Assembly: GCA_023150775.1 (NCBI GenBank)
Contig: JAKLKE010000017.1
Location: 1 to 42,753, forward strand
Direction of reading: 5' to 3'
Source: Myxococcota bacterium
GTDB lineage: Bacteria; Myxococcota_A; UBA796; CAJQPC01
DNA: 42,753 bases
This document shows, piece after piece, positions 1 to 8,267 of the stretch (position 1 is the stretch's first letter; each line of letters opens with the position of its first letter). The notes under the pieces were generated by a model. That model ran no database searches and was not told where the DNA came from. It saw nothing but the letters and a program-made list of their open reading frames with translations. A program made the translations under genes and the position numbers.

Positions 1-112
1 GGGGGCTTTGCATGGTCGCTCCTGACGTTGGCCTCTGCGCCTATCGGATCCTGCCAGGGATGTCCAAAGATCTGGGGTGAGCCTTTTGCTAAGCTGTGGT
101 TGGAGCGTGCGG

Positions 113-1705
113 ATGGCCCAGGTGTTTGTGGTGCTCGGTGACCTCACGGAGCTGGCCTGCGACGCCTGGCTCCTGCCGACGGACTATCGCCTGAGCGTCG
201 TCTGGTACTGGCGGGAGCGCCCCGCCCTCAAGGATGTGCCCTGGGCGGAGGTGCAGCTTCGCCGCCCGCAGACCTGGGGTGAGCCGGGGGGCCTCACGAC
301 GATGCCCCTGGCCTATGTGCCGCAGAACGCGCCGACGCCTTGGCTCACCCGGGTCGGCGCCCCGTCCCGCGCCCCGGCGGATCGCCTCTACGGCGCCGTC
401 GCCGCCTTTGTCTCCCAGGCCGCCGCCGCCGCCCGCGCCGACGGCCCCAAACACGGCCGCGAGCGCCCGCTTCTGGGCCTGCCGCTCGTCGGCACGGGCT
501 TCGGCGGGAAGTCCCGCTGGAAAGGTGAGGTCGCGACGGGGCTCTTGGAGATCCTCACCACCTTGGCGCATCAGGAGCAGGTCGATCTCGCCTTGGTGCT
601 CAACGACGCCCGGGCTTACGCCGCCGTGCAGGCCTTACGCCGGGGGCAGCCCGAACGTTGGCCAGAGCTGACCGACGAGGAGCGCGCCGCCGCGGATCGT
701 CTGGGCCGCCTCGCCGCCGCCGGGGAGCTCGCCGTGTTTATGGGCGCCGGGGCCGGGGTGGGCGCGGGCCTGCCCCTGTGGGGTGGCCTGCTCAACGAGC
801 TCGCCGTCGAGGCCGGGATGCCCCCGGAGGTCGTCGCGCGCCTGGGCAGCCTGAACGTGCTCGATCGGGCGCGGGTGGTCGCCCGGCGCCTTGAGGAGTC
901 CGGCGGCCCGGCGCTGGGCCTGCGGGTGGCGGCGCTCTTGGAGCGCGCCCAGTACAGCCTCGCCCACGGCCTCATCGCCAGCTTGCCCACCCGGGAGTTT
1001 GTCACCACCAACTACGACACCTGCTTTGAGCAGGCCTGCGCCGCCGCCAAGGGCCCGGTGAGCGCCTTGCCTCTGGCCTTGCCGCCGCCGGGCGGTCGCT
1101 GGCTGCTCAAGCTCCACGGCTGCATCCGCGCGCCAGAGTCCATCGTGCTCACCCGTGACGACTACCTGCGCTACGCCGAGGATCGCGCCGCGCTGCAGGG
1201 CGTGGTGCAGGCCCTGCTCATCACCCGGCACCTCTTGTTCGTGGGCTTCTCCTTAGACGACGACAACTTCCACCGCGTCGCCGACTCCGTGCGCCGGGTC
1301 TTCGCCAAGGTGGCCGACGGCGCCCGGCCGAGCTTCGGCGCCGCGCTCTTGCCCCAAAAGGGGGAGTTCGCCGAGGCGCTGTGGGGCGCGGAGATCGAGT
1401 GGCTGTCCATGGGCGACAAGACCCGCCCCGGCGCGGCGGATCTGCGCGCCGCGGGCCGCCGGGTGGAGATCTTCTTGGACCATGTGGCCTGCGTCGCCGC
1501 GCGCTCGGCGGATCACCTCCTCGACGCCACCTACGACGGCGCGCTGACCGCCGGAGAGCGCCGTGTTCGCGCCCAGCTCTTGCCGCTCATGGAGCTCCTA
1601 GAGTCCGACCCGACGCTCAACGTCGGCCCCGTCGGCGAGGCCGTGAACCACCTGCTCCGCCGCCTCGGCGACCCGAACGCCCAGCGACGCCTCGACGGGC
1701 TCTAA
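113..1705 (+). CDS. SIR2-family protein with N-terminal macro-like domain
   Basis: Probable NAD-binding or NAD-hydrolysing protein of 530 aa. Residues 1-180 look like a divergent macro domain: GDLTEL..DAWLLPTD near the N-terminus resembles the macro GDIT..vDAIVN motif, and PLVGTGFGG near 125 resembles the macro P.IGTG.GG loop. The rest is a SIR2 fold: GAGAGVGAG near 211-219 (NAD loop), TTNYD near 298-302, the KLHG histidine near 335, and GFSLDDDNF near 378-386. This pattern matches the SIR2_2 type found in anti-phage NADases and ADP-ribose signalling, not protein deacetylases. The start is placed at ATG 113 because GGAG at 102-105 lies 7 nt upstream; an in-frame GTG at 77 has no clear ribosome site. 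It converges on the next gene with a 4-nt overlap. The fold assignment is fairly secure; a defence role is inference. Confidence 0.75.
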   Translation: MAQVFVVLGDLTELACDAWLLPTDYRLSVVWYWRERPALKDVPWAEVQLRRPQTWGEPGGLTTMPLAYVPQNAPTPWLTRVGAPSRAPADRLYGAVAAFVSQAAAAARADGPKHGRERPLLGLPLVGTGFGGKSRWKGEVATGLLEILTTLAHQEQVDLALVLNDARAYAAVQALRRGQPERWPELTDEERAAADRLGRLAAAGELAVFMGAGAGVGAGLPLWGGLLNELAVEAGMPPEVVARLGSLNVLDRARVVARRLEESGGPALGLRVAALLERAQYSLAHGLIASLPTREFVTTNYDTCFEQACAAAKGPVSALPLALPPPGGRWLLKLHGCIRAPESIVLTRDDYLRYAEDRAALQGVVQALLITRHLLFVGFSLDDDNFHRVADSVRRVFAKVADGARPSFGAALLPQKGEFAEALWGAEIEWLSMGDKTRPGAADLRAAGRRVEIFLDHVACVAARSADHLLDATYDGALTAGERRVRAQLLPLMELLESDPTLNVGPVGEAVNHLLRRLGDPNAQRRLDGL

Positions 1706-2802
1706 ACCGCCGTCCGCGCCGCGTAGCCCTCCCAGAGCTCCTCCCGACCGGCGGCGATGAGCGTCTCCCGGATCTGCTCCGGTGTGGTCGTGTACCAGCC
1801 GATGCCGCCGCAGCTCCCGCAGGGGCCCACCTCGTCAAAACGCCCTTGGATATGGGCGAGTCGGCGGCTCGTCGCCAAGGCCCCGCCCCACAAGGTCCGG
1901 AACGACGACTCATGGAGCGGCCCCAGGTCCAAGTGCCCGGCGAGATCGGCGCAGCACATCATCAGGTGGCCGTCGTGGCGCACCACCGGGGTCACCCACA
2001 GCCCGGGGCAAGGCTGGCGAGGGCCCGGCGTGACGGCGGTGGACTGCCAAGGCCGGTCCTGCCACACCTTCACGTGCACGTGGCCACGATCTTCTTCGAT
2101 GATCCCGTCTCGGGCGGTCGCCTGCTCGTAGAGCAGGTCCGCGGCGAGCTGCCCCGGGCCCCCCGCGCCGACCGAGAGCCGCTTCACCATGATCTCGCTG
2201 TAGCCCCGGCCGCCGCCGTGACAGCGCAGGAGGTCCGACCAATACCCGACGAAGGCGCCGAGCTCGTGGTGGTTGCCCTCTTGCACGACAAACTGGAGCT
2301 GCACGTTGAGCCGCACGTCTTCGAGGGGCAGCCGGGCCCGGCGCATGATGAGGTGCCGCACGTTGCGCCGCACCCGGGCCAAGGCGTCTTGGCCTTTGAC
2401 GCGGTGGTAGGTCTCTGGGCTGTGGGCGTCGAGGGTGCAGACGAAGAGGATCGGCAGCTCGGGCCGCCGGGCGTAGACCTCGACCAGGCGGTCCATTCTC
2501 GCCGGGGTGAGCACGATGGCGTTGGTGTCTACGCGCAGGTAGCCCACACGCCCGGCGAGGTGATCTTGGGCCAGGGCGAGCATGTCCTCAAGCTGCGGGT
2601 GCAGCGAAGGATCGCCCAACCACTGAAAGATCACATGGTCAAAGCGGCAGTCCTCCGCCGCCAGAGACCGCAGGATCGTCTCGTAGCGGCCGAGGTCCAT
2701 CAGGCCCTTGGGCACGGCGTGAACCTGCGCCCAGGCCTCGTGGTGCGGCGCACACATCGAGCACGAGAGGTTGCAGCGGTCGGTGGGCTCGATCTGGAGC
2801 AC
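1702..2802 (-). CDS. radical SAM protein with SPASM-like C-terminal domain
   Basis: Predicted iron-sulphur radical enzyme of about 366 aa. EPTDRCNLSCSMC at the N-terminus carries the CxxxCxxC cluster motif that binds S-adenosylmethionine. The C-terminal third has further cysteines (MMCCADLAGHLDLG, then CGSCGG) like a SPASM auxiliary cluster domain, typical of peptide-modifying or tRNA/cofactor-maturing enzymes. The substrate cannot be told and no precursor peptide is visible beside it. GTG 2802 is the conventional start, but it lies only about 9 codons before the cluster motif. GAGGAG at 2835-2840 sits 5 nt before an in-frame CTG at 2829, so a CTG start adding nine residues is likely. It is transcribed divergently from the lipoprotein gene at 2904. 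Confidence 0.85.
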   Translation of the reverse strand: MLQIEPTDRCNLSCSMCAPHHEAWAQVHAVPKGLMDLGRYETILRSLAAEDCRFDHVIFQWLGDPSLHPQLEDMLALAQDHLAGRVGYLRVDTNAIVLTPARMDRLVEVYARRPELPILFVCTLDAHSPETYHRVKGQDALARVRRNVRHLIMRRARLPLEDVRLNVQLQFVVQEGNHHELGAFVGYWSDLLRCHGGGRGYSEIMVKRLSVGAGGPGQLAADLLYEQATARDGIIEEDRGHVHVKVWQDRPWQSTAVTPGPRQPCPGLWVTPVVRHDGHLMMCCADLAGHLDLGPLHESSFRTLWGGALATSRRLAHIQGRFDEVGPCGSCGGIGWYTTTPEQIRETLIAAGREELWEGYAARTAV

Positions 2803-2903
2803 CCCGAAGGTGTCAGGCCGAAGGTCCAGAGCGTCTCCTCAATGCGGGGGAGCGGTTGCGCCCGGGCGGTCGCTGTGACAGGTTAGCGTGCCGAGGAGGT
2901 CCG

Positions 2904-3176
2904 ATGCGCCTGATTCTCTCCTGCGCTGCTCTGGTCGCGCTCACCGCTTGCGCCAACCCCTGCGCTGACATGTGCAAAGAGATCGCCGCCTACGCTGAAG
3001 AGTGCGGCTACACCGTGCCTGACGGCGAGCCCCAGGCCTGCATCGAGGCCAGCCCCCGCTCCGCCTTCACCCCCGAAGAGCTTGAGGTGTGCCGAGGCGC
3101 CGCCGACGATCTTCGTGAGGAGTGGACGTGTGAAGACGTAGGCGACTACTTCGACGACGGCGCCGCCGCCGAGTGA
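2904..3176 (+). CDS. small cysteine-rich lipoprotein
   Basis: Predicted lipoprotein of 90 aa, not recognised as a named family. MRLILSCAALVALTAC is a signal peptide ending in an LTAC lipobox, so Cys16 would be acylated. The mature part is acidic and has several cysteines (NPCADMCKE, AEECG, QACIE, EVCRG, WTCED), suggesting disulphides in a compact periplasmic or outer-membrane-anchored domain. The start at ATG 2904 is supported by GAGGAGG at 2893-2899, 4 nt upstream. A longer in-frame version from 2856 would spoil the signal peptide. No partner is evident; it lies alone between the divergent radical SAM gene and the kinase. Confidence 0.7.
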   Translation: MRLILSCAALVALTACANPCADMCKEIAAYAEECGYTVPDGEPQACIEASPRSAFTPEELEVCRGAADDLREEWTCEDVGDYFDDGAAAE

Positions 3177-3418
3177 GCCCCGGTTGAGCCCGCGCGCCGC
3201 GTGTCCCGAGACGATCGGGGGGTCTCCGTGAGGATCCACGCGAAGGTTCACACATTCCCTGAACCGCGTTATTGACGTGTCCAGAGAGCCCTCGTCCCCA
3301 ATCTGCGGTACACTGCCTCAGCCCTGATCCGAGGCGAGACCGCGCGAGGCTCTGACGCGAGTTAGAGTGCTGTTCGGCTCGCCTCGCCCCTGGCGAAGAG
3401 CAGCAAGAGGTCGCTCGG

Positions 3419-5398
3419 ATGGATTCCCAGGCCCAGCCCCCGCCCACGTTCCAGCCGGAGCTGTTCGGGAAATATTTCCTGATCGACCGCGTCGCCACCG
3501 GCGGCATGGCCGAGATCTTCAAAGCCAAGACCTACTCCACGGCGGGCTTTGAGAAGCTCCAGGTCATCAAGCGCATCCTGGCGCACCTCAGCGACAACGA
3601 AGACTTCGTGTCGATGTTTATCGACGAGGCGAAGATCAGCGTCTCGCTGCAGCACGCGAACCTCGTGCAGATTTATGATTTCGGCAAGATTCGCGACAAC
3701 TACTACATCGCGATGGAGCTTGTCGAGGGCAAAGACGTCAAGCAGATCCTCCGCAAGCTCGCCCAGAAGCGCAAGCTGCTCCCCGAAGAGTTCGCGATCT
3801 TCATCGCGCACGAGGTCTGCAAGGGGCTCGACTACGCCCACAAGAAGACGAACCTGCAGGGTGAGCCCCTGGGCATCATCCACCGCGACATGTCGCCGTC
3901 CAACGTGCTCGTGTCGTACTCCGGTGAGGTGAAGATCGCCGACTTTGGCATCGCCAAGGCCGAGATGTCCACCTACAACACCAAAGACGGCGTGCTCAAG
4001 GGCAAGTTTGAGTACATGAGCCCCGAGCAGGCGCGCGGGGAGGACGTCACCCAGCAGTCCGACATCTTCTCCGTCGGCATCATCCTCTACGAGATGTTGA
4101 CCGGGCGGCGCCTGTTCAAGACTGAGAACGAGATCAAGACCTTAGAGAAGATCAAGGCCGTCTCGATCCGCCCGCCCTCCTCGATGAACCCCAACATCCC
4201 CCAGCGCCTCGATGAGCTGGTGATGAAGGCGCTCTCGAAGGACTGCACGAGCCGCTACGCCGACGCCCGTGAGCTGCAACAAGACCTGCTGGAGTACATG
4301 TACCCCAGCACCCCAACGGCGATTCAGCGCAGCCTCGCCCTGTTCATGGACCAGCTCTTCGCCGACGACATCCAGGGCGAGCGGGGCCGGCTCGAAGAGG
4401 GCTCAAAGATCACCAAGGCCCTCTACCTCCAGCAGCAGGAGCGTGAGGCCACCCGCCCGCCGCCGCCCGCGCCCGGAGAGTGGGAGGAGGGCCCCTCATC
4501 AAGCGCCTCGCTGAACCCGCCGCCGCGCCGCTGGCCGCTGTTCGCGATGACGGCCTTGTCCTTGGCCTTGTTTATGGGCCTCGGCTTCGCGATCTGGAAG
4601 CTCATGCAGCCTCCGCCCGAACCTCAGGTGATCGAGGTGAAGGTGAGCCCCACCACCGGGGCGCTCGTGCTGCGCACCCAGGTCCCGGCGCGCTTCTTCT
4701 ACGACGGTGAGCTGCTCGGCGAAGGCAAGACGGTGGTGGAGCGGGGTGATCTCAAGCCCGGCGAGCACAAGCTGCGCGTCGAGGCCGACGGCCACGAGCC
4801 CTACGAGGAGCCCGTCACCGTCGCCGCGGGCGAGAAGCTGATCATCCCGATCAAGCTCACCCCCGTCGCCGCCGTCGAGCCCGACAAAGACGACAACACG
4901 CCCCGGGCCTACGCCTCCATCGTCTTTGAGTCCGATCCCAAAGGCGCCACGGTGACCGTTGATGGCCGCGAGGTAGGCACAACGCCCACCACCTGGGAGA
5001 AGGCCGTCGTCGGCCGCGACTACCGCGTGCGCCTGCGCCTCAACGGCTACGAAGACTCCAACTTCAGCGCCGAGGCGCCGGATCAGGCCGGTGAGAGCCG
5101 CATCTTCACCCGCAAGCTCAGCGTCAAGGCCGCCGGCACCGCCCCGCCCTCGGGCGGCACCACCGCCCCCACCGCCGCCGCGCCGGGCAAAGTGAGCGTC
5201 TCCTTGGCGGCCTCCAACCGCTGGGGTGAGGTCTACATCGACGGCAAGAAGGTCGGCACGACGCCGCTCTTCAACTACTCCTTGCCCGCGGGCCCGCACA
5301 AGATCGAGGTCAAGAACGCCGAGATCGGCCTCGACAAGAGCGAGACGGTCACCATCGTCGGCAACGAGACGAAGCGCGTCATCATCACCCTCGACTGA
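3419..5398 (+). CDS. membrane Ser/Thr protein kinase with three PEGA domains
   Basis: Hanks-type signalling kinase of 659 aa. The cytoplasmic kinase domain (about 17-295) is complete: glycine loop 24-36, catalytic Lys51, helix-C Glu70, HRD at 155-157 with Asn162, DFG at 175-177, and SPEQ at 201-204 as the APE equivalent. A Pro/Ser-rich linker follows, then one membrane helix (about 372-396). Outside are three PEGA-like beta domains at about 412-480, 500-568 and 591-659, seen as VDG/YDG/IDG turns with GTTP and PAG.HKIEV motifs. The domain order is kinase in, PEGA out, as in many myxobacterial kinases. AAGAGG ends 8 nt before ATG 3419. It faces another PEGA protein gene tail to tail. The ligand and targets are unknown. 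Confidence 0.93.
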   Translation: MDSQAQPPPTFQPELFGKYFLIDRVATGGMAEIFKAKTYSTAGFEKLQVIKRILAHLSDNEDFVSMFIDEAKISVSLQHANLVQIYDFGKIRDNYYIAMELVEGKDVKQILRKLAQKRKLLPEEFAIFIAHEVCKGLDYAHKKTNLQGEPLGIIHRDMSPSNVLVSYSGEVKIADFGIAKAEMSTYNTKDGVLKGKFEYMSPEQARGEDVTQQSDIFSVGIILYEMLTGRRLFKTENEIKTLEKIKAVSIRPPSSMNPNIPQRLDELVMKALSKDCTSRYADARELQQDLLEYMYPSTPTAIQRSLALFMDQLFADDIQGERGRLEEGSKITKALYLQQQEREATRPPPPAPGEWEEGPSSSASLNPPPRRWPLFAMTALSLALFMGLGFAIWKLMQPPPEPQVIEVKVSPTTGALVLRTQVPARFFYDGELLGEGKTVVERGDLKPGEHKLRVEADGHEPYEEPVTVAAGEKLIIPIKLTPVAAVEPDKDDNTPRAYASIVFESDPKGATVTVDGREVGTTPTTWEKAVVGRDYRVRLRLNGYEDSNFSAEAPDQAGESRIFTRKLSVKAAGTAPPSGGTTAPTAAAPGKVSVSLAASNRWGEVYIDGKKVGTTPLFNYSLPAGPHKIEVKNAEIGLDKSETVTIVGNETKRVIITLD

Positions 5399-5410
5399 GC
5401 CCGGCGCCGC

Positions 5411-5440
5411 CTCGCCAGGACTAGGCTCGCCAGGACTAGG
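5411..5440. repeat. 15-bp tandem duplication at convergent gene ends
   Basis: CTCGCCAGGACTAGG occurs at 5411-5425 and again, exactly, at 5426-5440. The right copy contains the TAG stop of the minus-strand PEGA gene (5436-5438). Because the unit is 15 bp, the left copy supplies a second in-frame TAG five codons further on. Confidence 0.85.
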
Positions 5441-6722
5441 GCAGCGGCCCGAGGATGATGACGCCGTTGTCTTCAGGCTCGCCCCGGGTGAGCAGGACCG
5501 CCGTGGCCGCGCCGCCGCCCGCGACGATAGCGCCCACACCCGTCCACAGCCACCACCGGCTGTTGTCGGACTCGATGTACTGAATCTGGAGCTCCTCGTT
5601 GGGATCGAGGAGGATCTGGGTGAGCACGGCGTTGGAGTCGAGGTCCAGGGGCGCGATGTCGATGCTCACGCGGTCGGGGCGCAGGTCGCCGGCCTCGTTG
5701 ACATAGCCGGTGAGGCTGGGGATGAGATCGACCATGGCGGCGACGGGGTCGTCCCCCGCGTCGGCCACGAGCGCCTTGGAGAAGCTCTTGGTGCGCGGCG
5801 AGTAGAGCTGAACGGCGACCTTCTCCCCGCCGATCTCCCCGGCGAGGAGCACGAGGGTGGAGTCGGCGTGCTCACCGATGGAGCGGTAGAGCGGCTCGAT
5901 CTGCGCCGAGCGAGAGAGTGAGGTGTCGCCGGGCACCCCCAAGGCCACCTGGGCGACGGGCACGGTGATGTCGAGTGTCTCCCCGGCCTTGAGCTCGACG
6001 GCCGTGTAGCTGCGGCGGCCGCCTTCGGCGATGGCGAAGATGTGGTGGGTGCCCGCGGGCAGGCGCTCGGCGGAGAGCGGCCCGACGCCCAAGGGCCGGC
6101 CATCGACGGTGATGCTCACGGGCACGCTGCTGTCGGCGCCGTTGAGGTTGAGCGTGCCCACGCCGGCGTCGAGCACCTCTTTCCGCACGCCGTCAAAGAG
6201 CGCGATGACCGGCGGCGGGTAGCTGATGGGGTCGAGCTCACGGCCCGGGTCGAGGATCACGACCTCACGGTAGGCCCCGCGGGCGGCGTCCTCTTCGCCC
6301 ATGGCGTAGTGCGCGATGCCCAAGAGCAGGTACGCCTCGATGAGCTCCGTGGTGCGCCCCGTCGCGGCGATGCCCTCGCGCAGATCCACCGTGGCCCGCT
6401 GCAAGAGCGGGATCGCCTGGTCGGGCTGGGCGCGCTCGTAGAGCACCCGGCCCTCCTCCAGCTTCACCTTGCCGTCGCGGAGCGCCATGTCGGCGATGAT
6501 CAGCTCCTCGCGGCCCTTGATGCGGGCGCTCACACGCTGGGGCTCCACCCAGGTGAGCGTCCCGCCGCGCTCGATGGCCTCGCCGATGGACACGGCGGCG
6601 GCCTCCCCGGTGGTGGCGTCGAGGCCCTCGACGTGCACACCGACCACAGCGACCTCGGGGAGCTTGGCCGCGAGCGCCACCTGGCTGAGAGAGAGCGTCA
6701 GGGCGGAGAGCAGGATAGGCAT
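5436..6722 (-). CDS. secreted PEGA-domain protein with C-terminal membrane helix
   Basis: Predicted 428-aa envelope protein without a named family. It starts with a signal peptide (MPILLSALTLSLSQVALA). A helical region follows with a TPR-like stretch (about 110-190: LLQRATVDLREGI, YLLLGIAHYAMGEEDAARGAYREVV). A PEGA domain lies at about 205-265 (ITVDGRPLGVGPL, LPAGTHHIFAIAEGG). Near the end WWLWTGVGAIVAGGGAATAVLL is a membrane helix. The arrangement resembles myxobacterial TPR/PEGA proteins that sit beside PEGA kinases, and it converges on one here. Start ATG 6722 has AAGGA 6 nt upstream. It shares a 54-bp divergent promoter region with the TPR gene at 6777, which fits co-regulation. Confidence 0.78.
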   Translation of the reverse strand: MPILLSALTLSLSQVALAAKLPEVAVVGVHVEGLDATTGEAAAVSIGEAIERGGTLTWVEPQRVSARIKGREELIIADMALRDGKVKLEEGRVLYERAQPDQAIPLLQRATVDLREGIAATGRTTELIEAYLLLGIAHYAMGEEDAARGAYREVVILDPGRELDPISYPPPVIALFDGVRKEVLDAGVGTLNLNGADSSVPVSITVDGRPLGVGPLSAERLPAGTHHIFAIAEGGRRSYTAVELKAGETLDITVPVAQVALGVPGDTSLSRSAQIEPLYRSIGEHADSTLVLLAGEIGGEKVAVQLYSPRTKSFSKALVADAGDDPVAAMVDLIPSLTGYVNEAGDLRPDRVSIDIAPLDLDSNAVLTQILLDPNEELQIQYIESDNSRWWLWTGVGAIVAGGGAATAVLLTRGEPEDNGVIILGPLP

Positions 6723-6776
6723 CGGGGGTCCTTCACGCACGTTTCTCGCCAAGCATAGCACCGAGAGGGCGAAGCC

Positions 6777-8225
6777 TTGACCTTCCTCACGCTCCTCTTC
6801 GCCCTCGCGCTGTCTTCGATGGCCCAGGCCACGTCCGCTGAGGCCGATCGACTCCTGCGCGCCGAGCGTGTGGGCGACGCCTTGGAGGAGGCGCGGCGCT
6901 CCGTAGCCGCCGACCCCACGGACGTCGTCGCCCATGAGATCGTCATCGACGTGCTGCTCAACTTTGGCCTCGGCGCCGAGTCCGAGGCCTTGTACAAAGA
7001 CTGGCTCAAGGGGCGCGAAGACGACGCCTTGGCCTGGTACCTCTTGGGCCGCGCCACCCTCGACGCCAACCTCGCCCGGGCGGCTTACCTGCGCGCGGCG
7101 GAGATCGCCCCCCGCTACGGGCGGGCGCACATGGGCCTCGCTTCGGTGCATCGCGCCCGGGGTGAGCTTGAGCAGGCCGAGCGCGCCTACCGCCTCGCCC
7201 TCAAGCTCGACCCGAACCTGCCCGAGGCCTGGATTGGCTTAGGCGCGGTCTGCATCGCCCAGGGGCGTCCGGACGAGGCGGTGAAGGTGGCCGAGGCGGC
7301 GATCAAGGCCGTGCCCGGCGACCCCGAGGCGTACCTCGCCTTGGCCGAGCTTCGCCCCGAGCGCGCGGTGGAGATCCTCACCCAAGCCAGCCAGAAGGTG
7401 ACCACCGACCCCCGAATCTACGCGTCCTTGGCCCAAGAGCTCATGCGCGACGGCCGCTTCGCCGAGGCCCGGGCCCACGTGGAGCGCGCGGTGATCCTCG
7501 TGCCCGCCTCGCCCCAGGTGAACCTCTTGGCGATGCAGGTGAAGGAGCTGGAGTCCGGCGCGCTCACCTGGGACGGCGCCGAGCGCCTCGCCCGCGCCCG
7601 GGCCCTCGCGAACGAGACGCCCGTGGCCGCCCTCGTCGAGCTGGATGAGCTGGCGAAGGAGTTTCCAAACTCTGCCTTGGTCGCCTTGGCCCAAGGACAC
7701 GTCAAGAGCGCGCGTGGGGATCTCGCCGGGGCCGAGGCCGCCTTGGGCCGGGCCTTACGCCTCGCGCCGGACTCCCCCGACGCCCAGGCCGCCATGGGGC
7801 TCTTGTTGTTGGGTCGTAAACAGGCGCGTGAGGCGAAGCCGCTCCTAGAGGCCGCCTGGGCCCGGCGCCCCCAAGACGCCTCCTTGGGCATCTCCGTCGG
7901 CATGGCCCGCCTGGGCACTGAAGGCTCCGACGCCGCGCTCACGACGCTTTATGAGGTGGCCCGCCGCAGCCCCGCCGACCCTCGGCCCGTCATGGCCCTC
8001 GTCTCGGTCTACAGCCAGCTCGGCCAGACCCAAGCCGCCTACAACGTGCTCGCCGAGGCCACCTCTCGGGTGCCCCACCCCACCCTGCTCGTCGCCCAGG
8101 CCGCCGCGGCGAAGGACCTCGGGCGGCTCGCCGAGGCCGTCGCGCTCTTGCGGCGGGTGTACGGCATCACCGGCGAGGCCCGCTACGAGCGCCTCGCGAA
8201 CGAGCTTGAGGCGAAGATCCCATGA
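6777..8225 (+). CDS. exported tetratricopeptide-repeat protein
   Basis: TPR solenoid protein of 482 aa, a likely protein-interaction scaffold. The first 22 or so residues form a signal peptide (MTFLTLLFALALSSMAQA). The rest is a run of about ten or more 34-residue TPR-like units, clearest in YGRAHMGLASVHRARGELEQ and PEAWIGLGAVCIAQGRPDEA, then PDSPDAQAAMGLLLLGRKQA further on. The start is the TTG at 6777: GAGAGGG at 6763-6769 is 7 nt upstream, and the next in-frame ATG would cut the signal sequence. It is divergent from the PEGA/TPR gene. It could belong to the envelope signalling group with the kinase, but that is inference from position. Confidence 0.8.
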   Translation: MTFLTLLFALALSSMAQATSAEADRLLRAERVGDALEEARRSVAADPTDVVAHEIVIDVLLNFGLGAESEALYKDWLKGREDDALAWYLLGRATLDANLARAAYLRAAEIAPRYGRAHMGLASVHRARGELEQAERAYRLALKLDPNLPEAWIGLGAVCIAQGRPDEAVKVAEAAIKAVPGDPEAYLALAELRPERAVEILTQASQKVTTDPRIYASLAQELMRDGRFAEARAHVERAVILVPASPQVNLLAMQVKELESGALTWDGAERLARARALANETPVAALVELDELAKEFPNSALVALAQGHVKSARGDLAGAEAALGRALRLAPDSPDAQAAMGLLLLGRKQAREAKPLLEAAWARRPQDASLGISVGMARLGTEGSDAALTTLYEVARRSPADPRPVMALVSVYSQLGQTQAAYNVLAEATSRVPHPTLLVAQAAAAKDLGRLAEAVALLRRVYGITGEARYERLANELEAKIP

Positions 8226-8267
8226 TGATCTGCGCCGCTTCATCGTGCCCCTGCTCCCGAGCTCCTC

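Noticed and set aside
1-112. Partial gene at the left edge
   Set aside because: No open frame with a protein-like composition, no terminator and no clear promoter could be seen.
3272-3314. Promoter of the PEGA kinase from TTGACG 3272 and TACACT 3309
   Set aside because: The spacing is 31 bp, far outside the 16-18 bp range; either hexamer alone is too weak to call.
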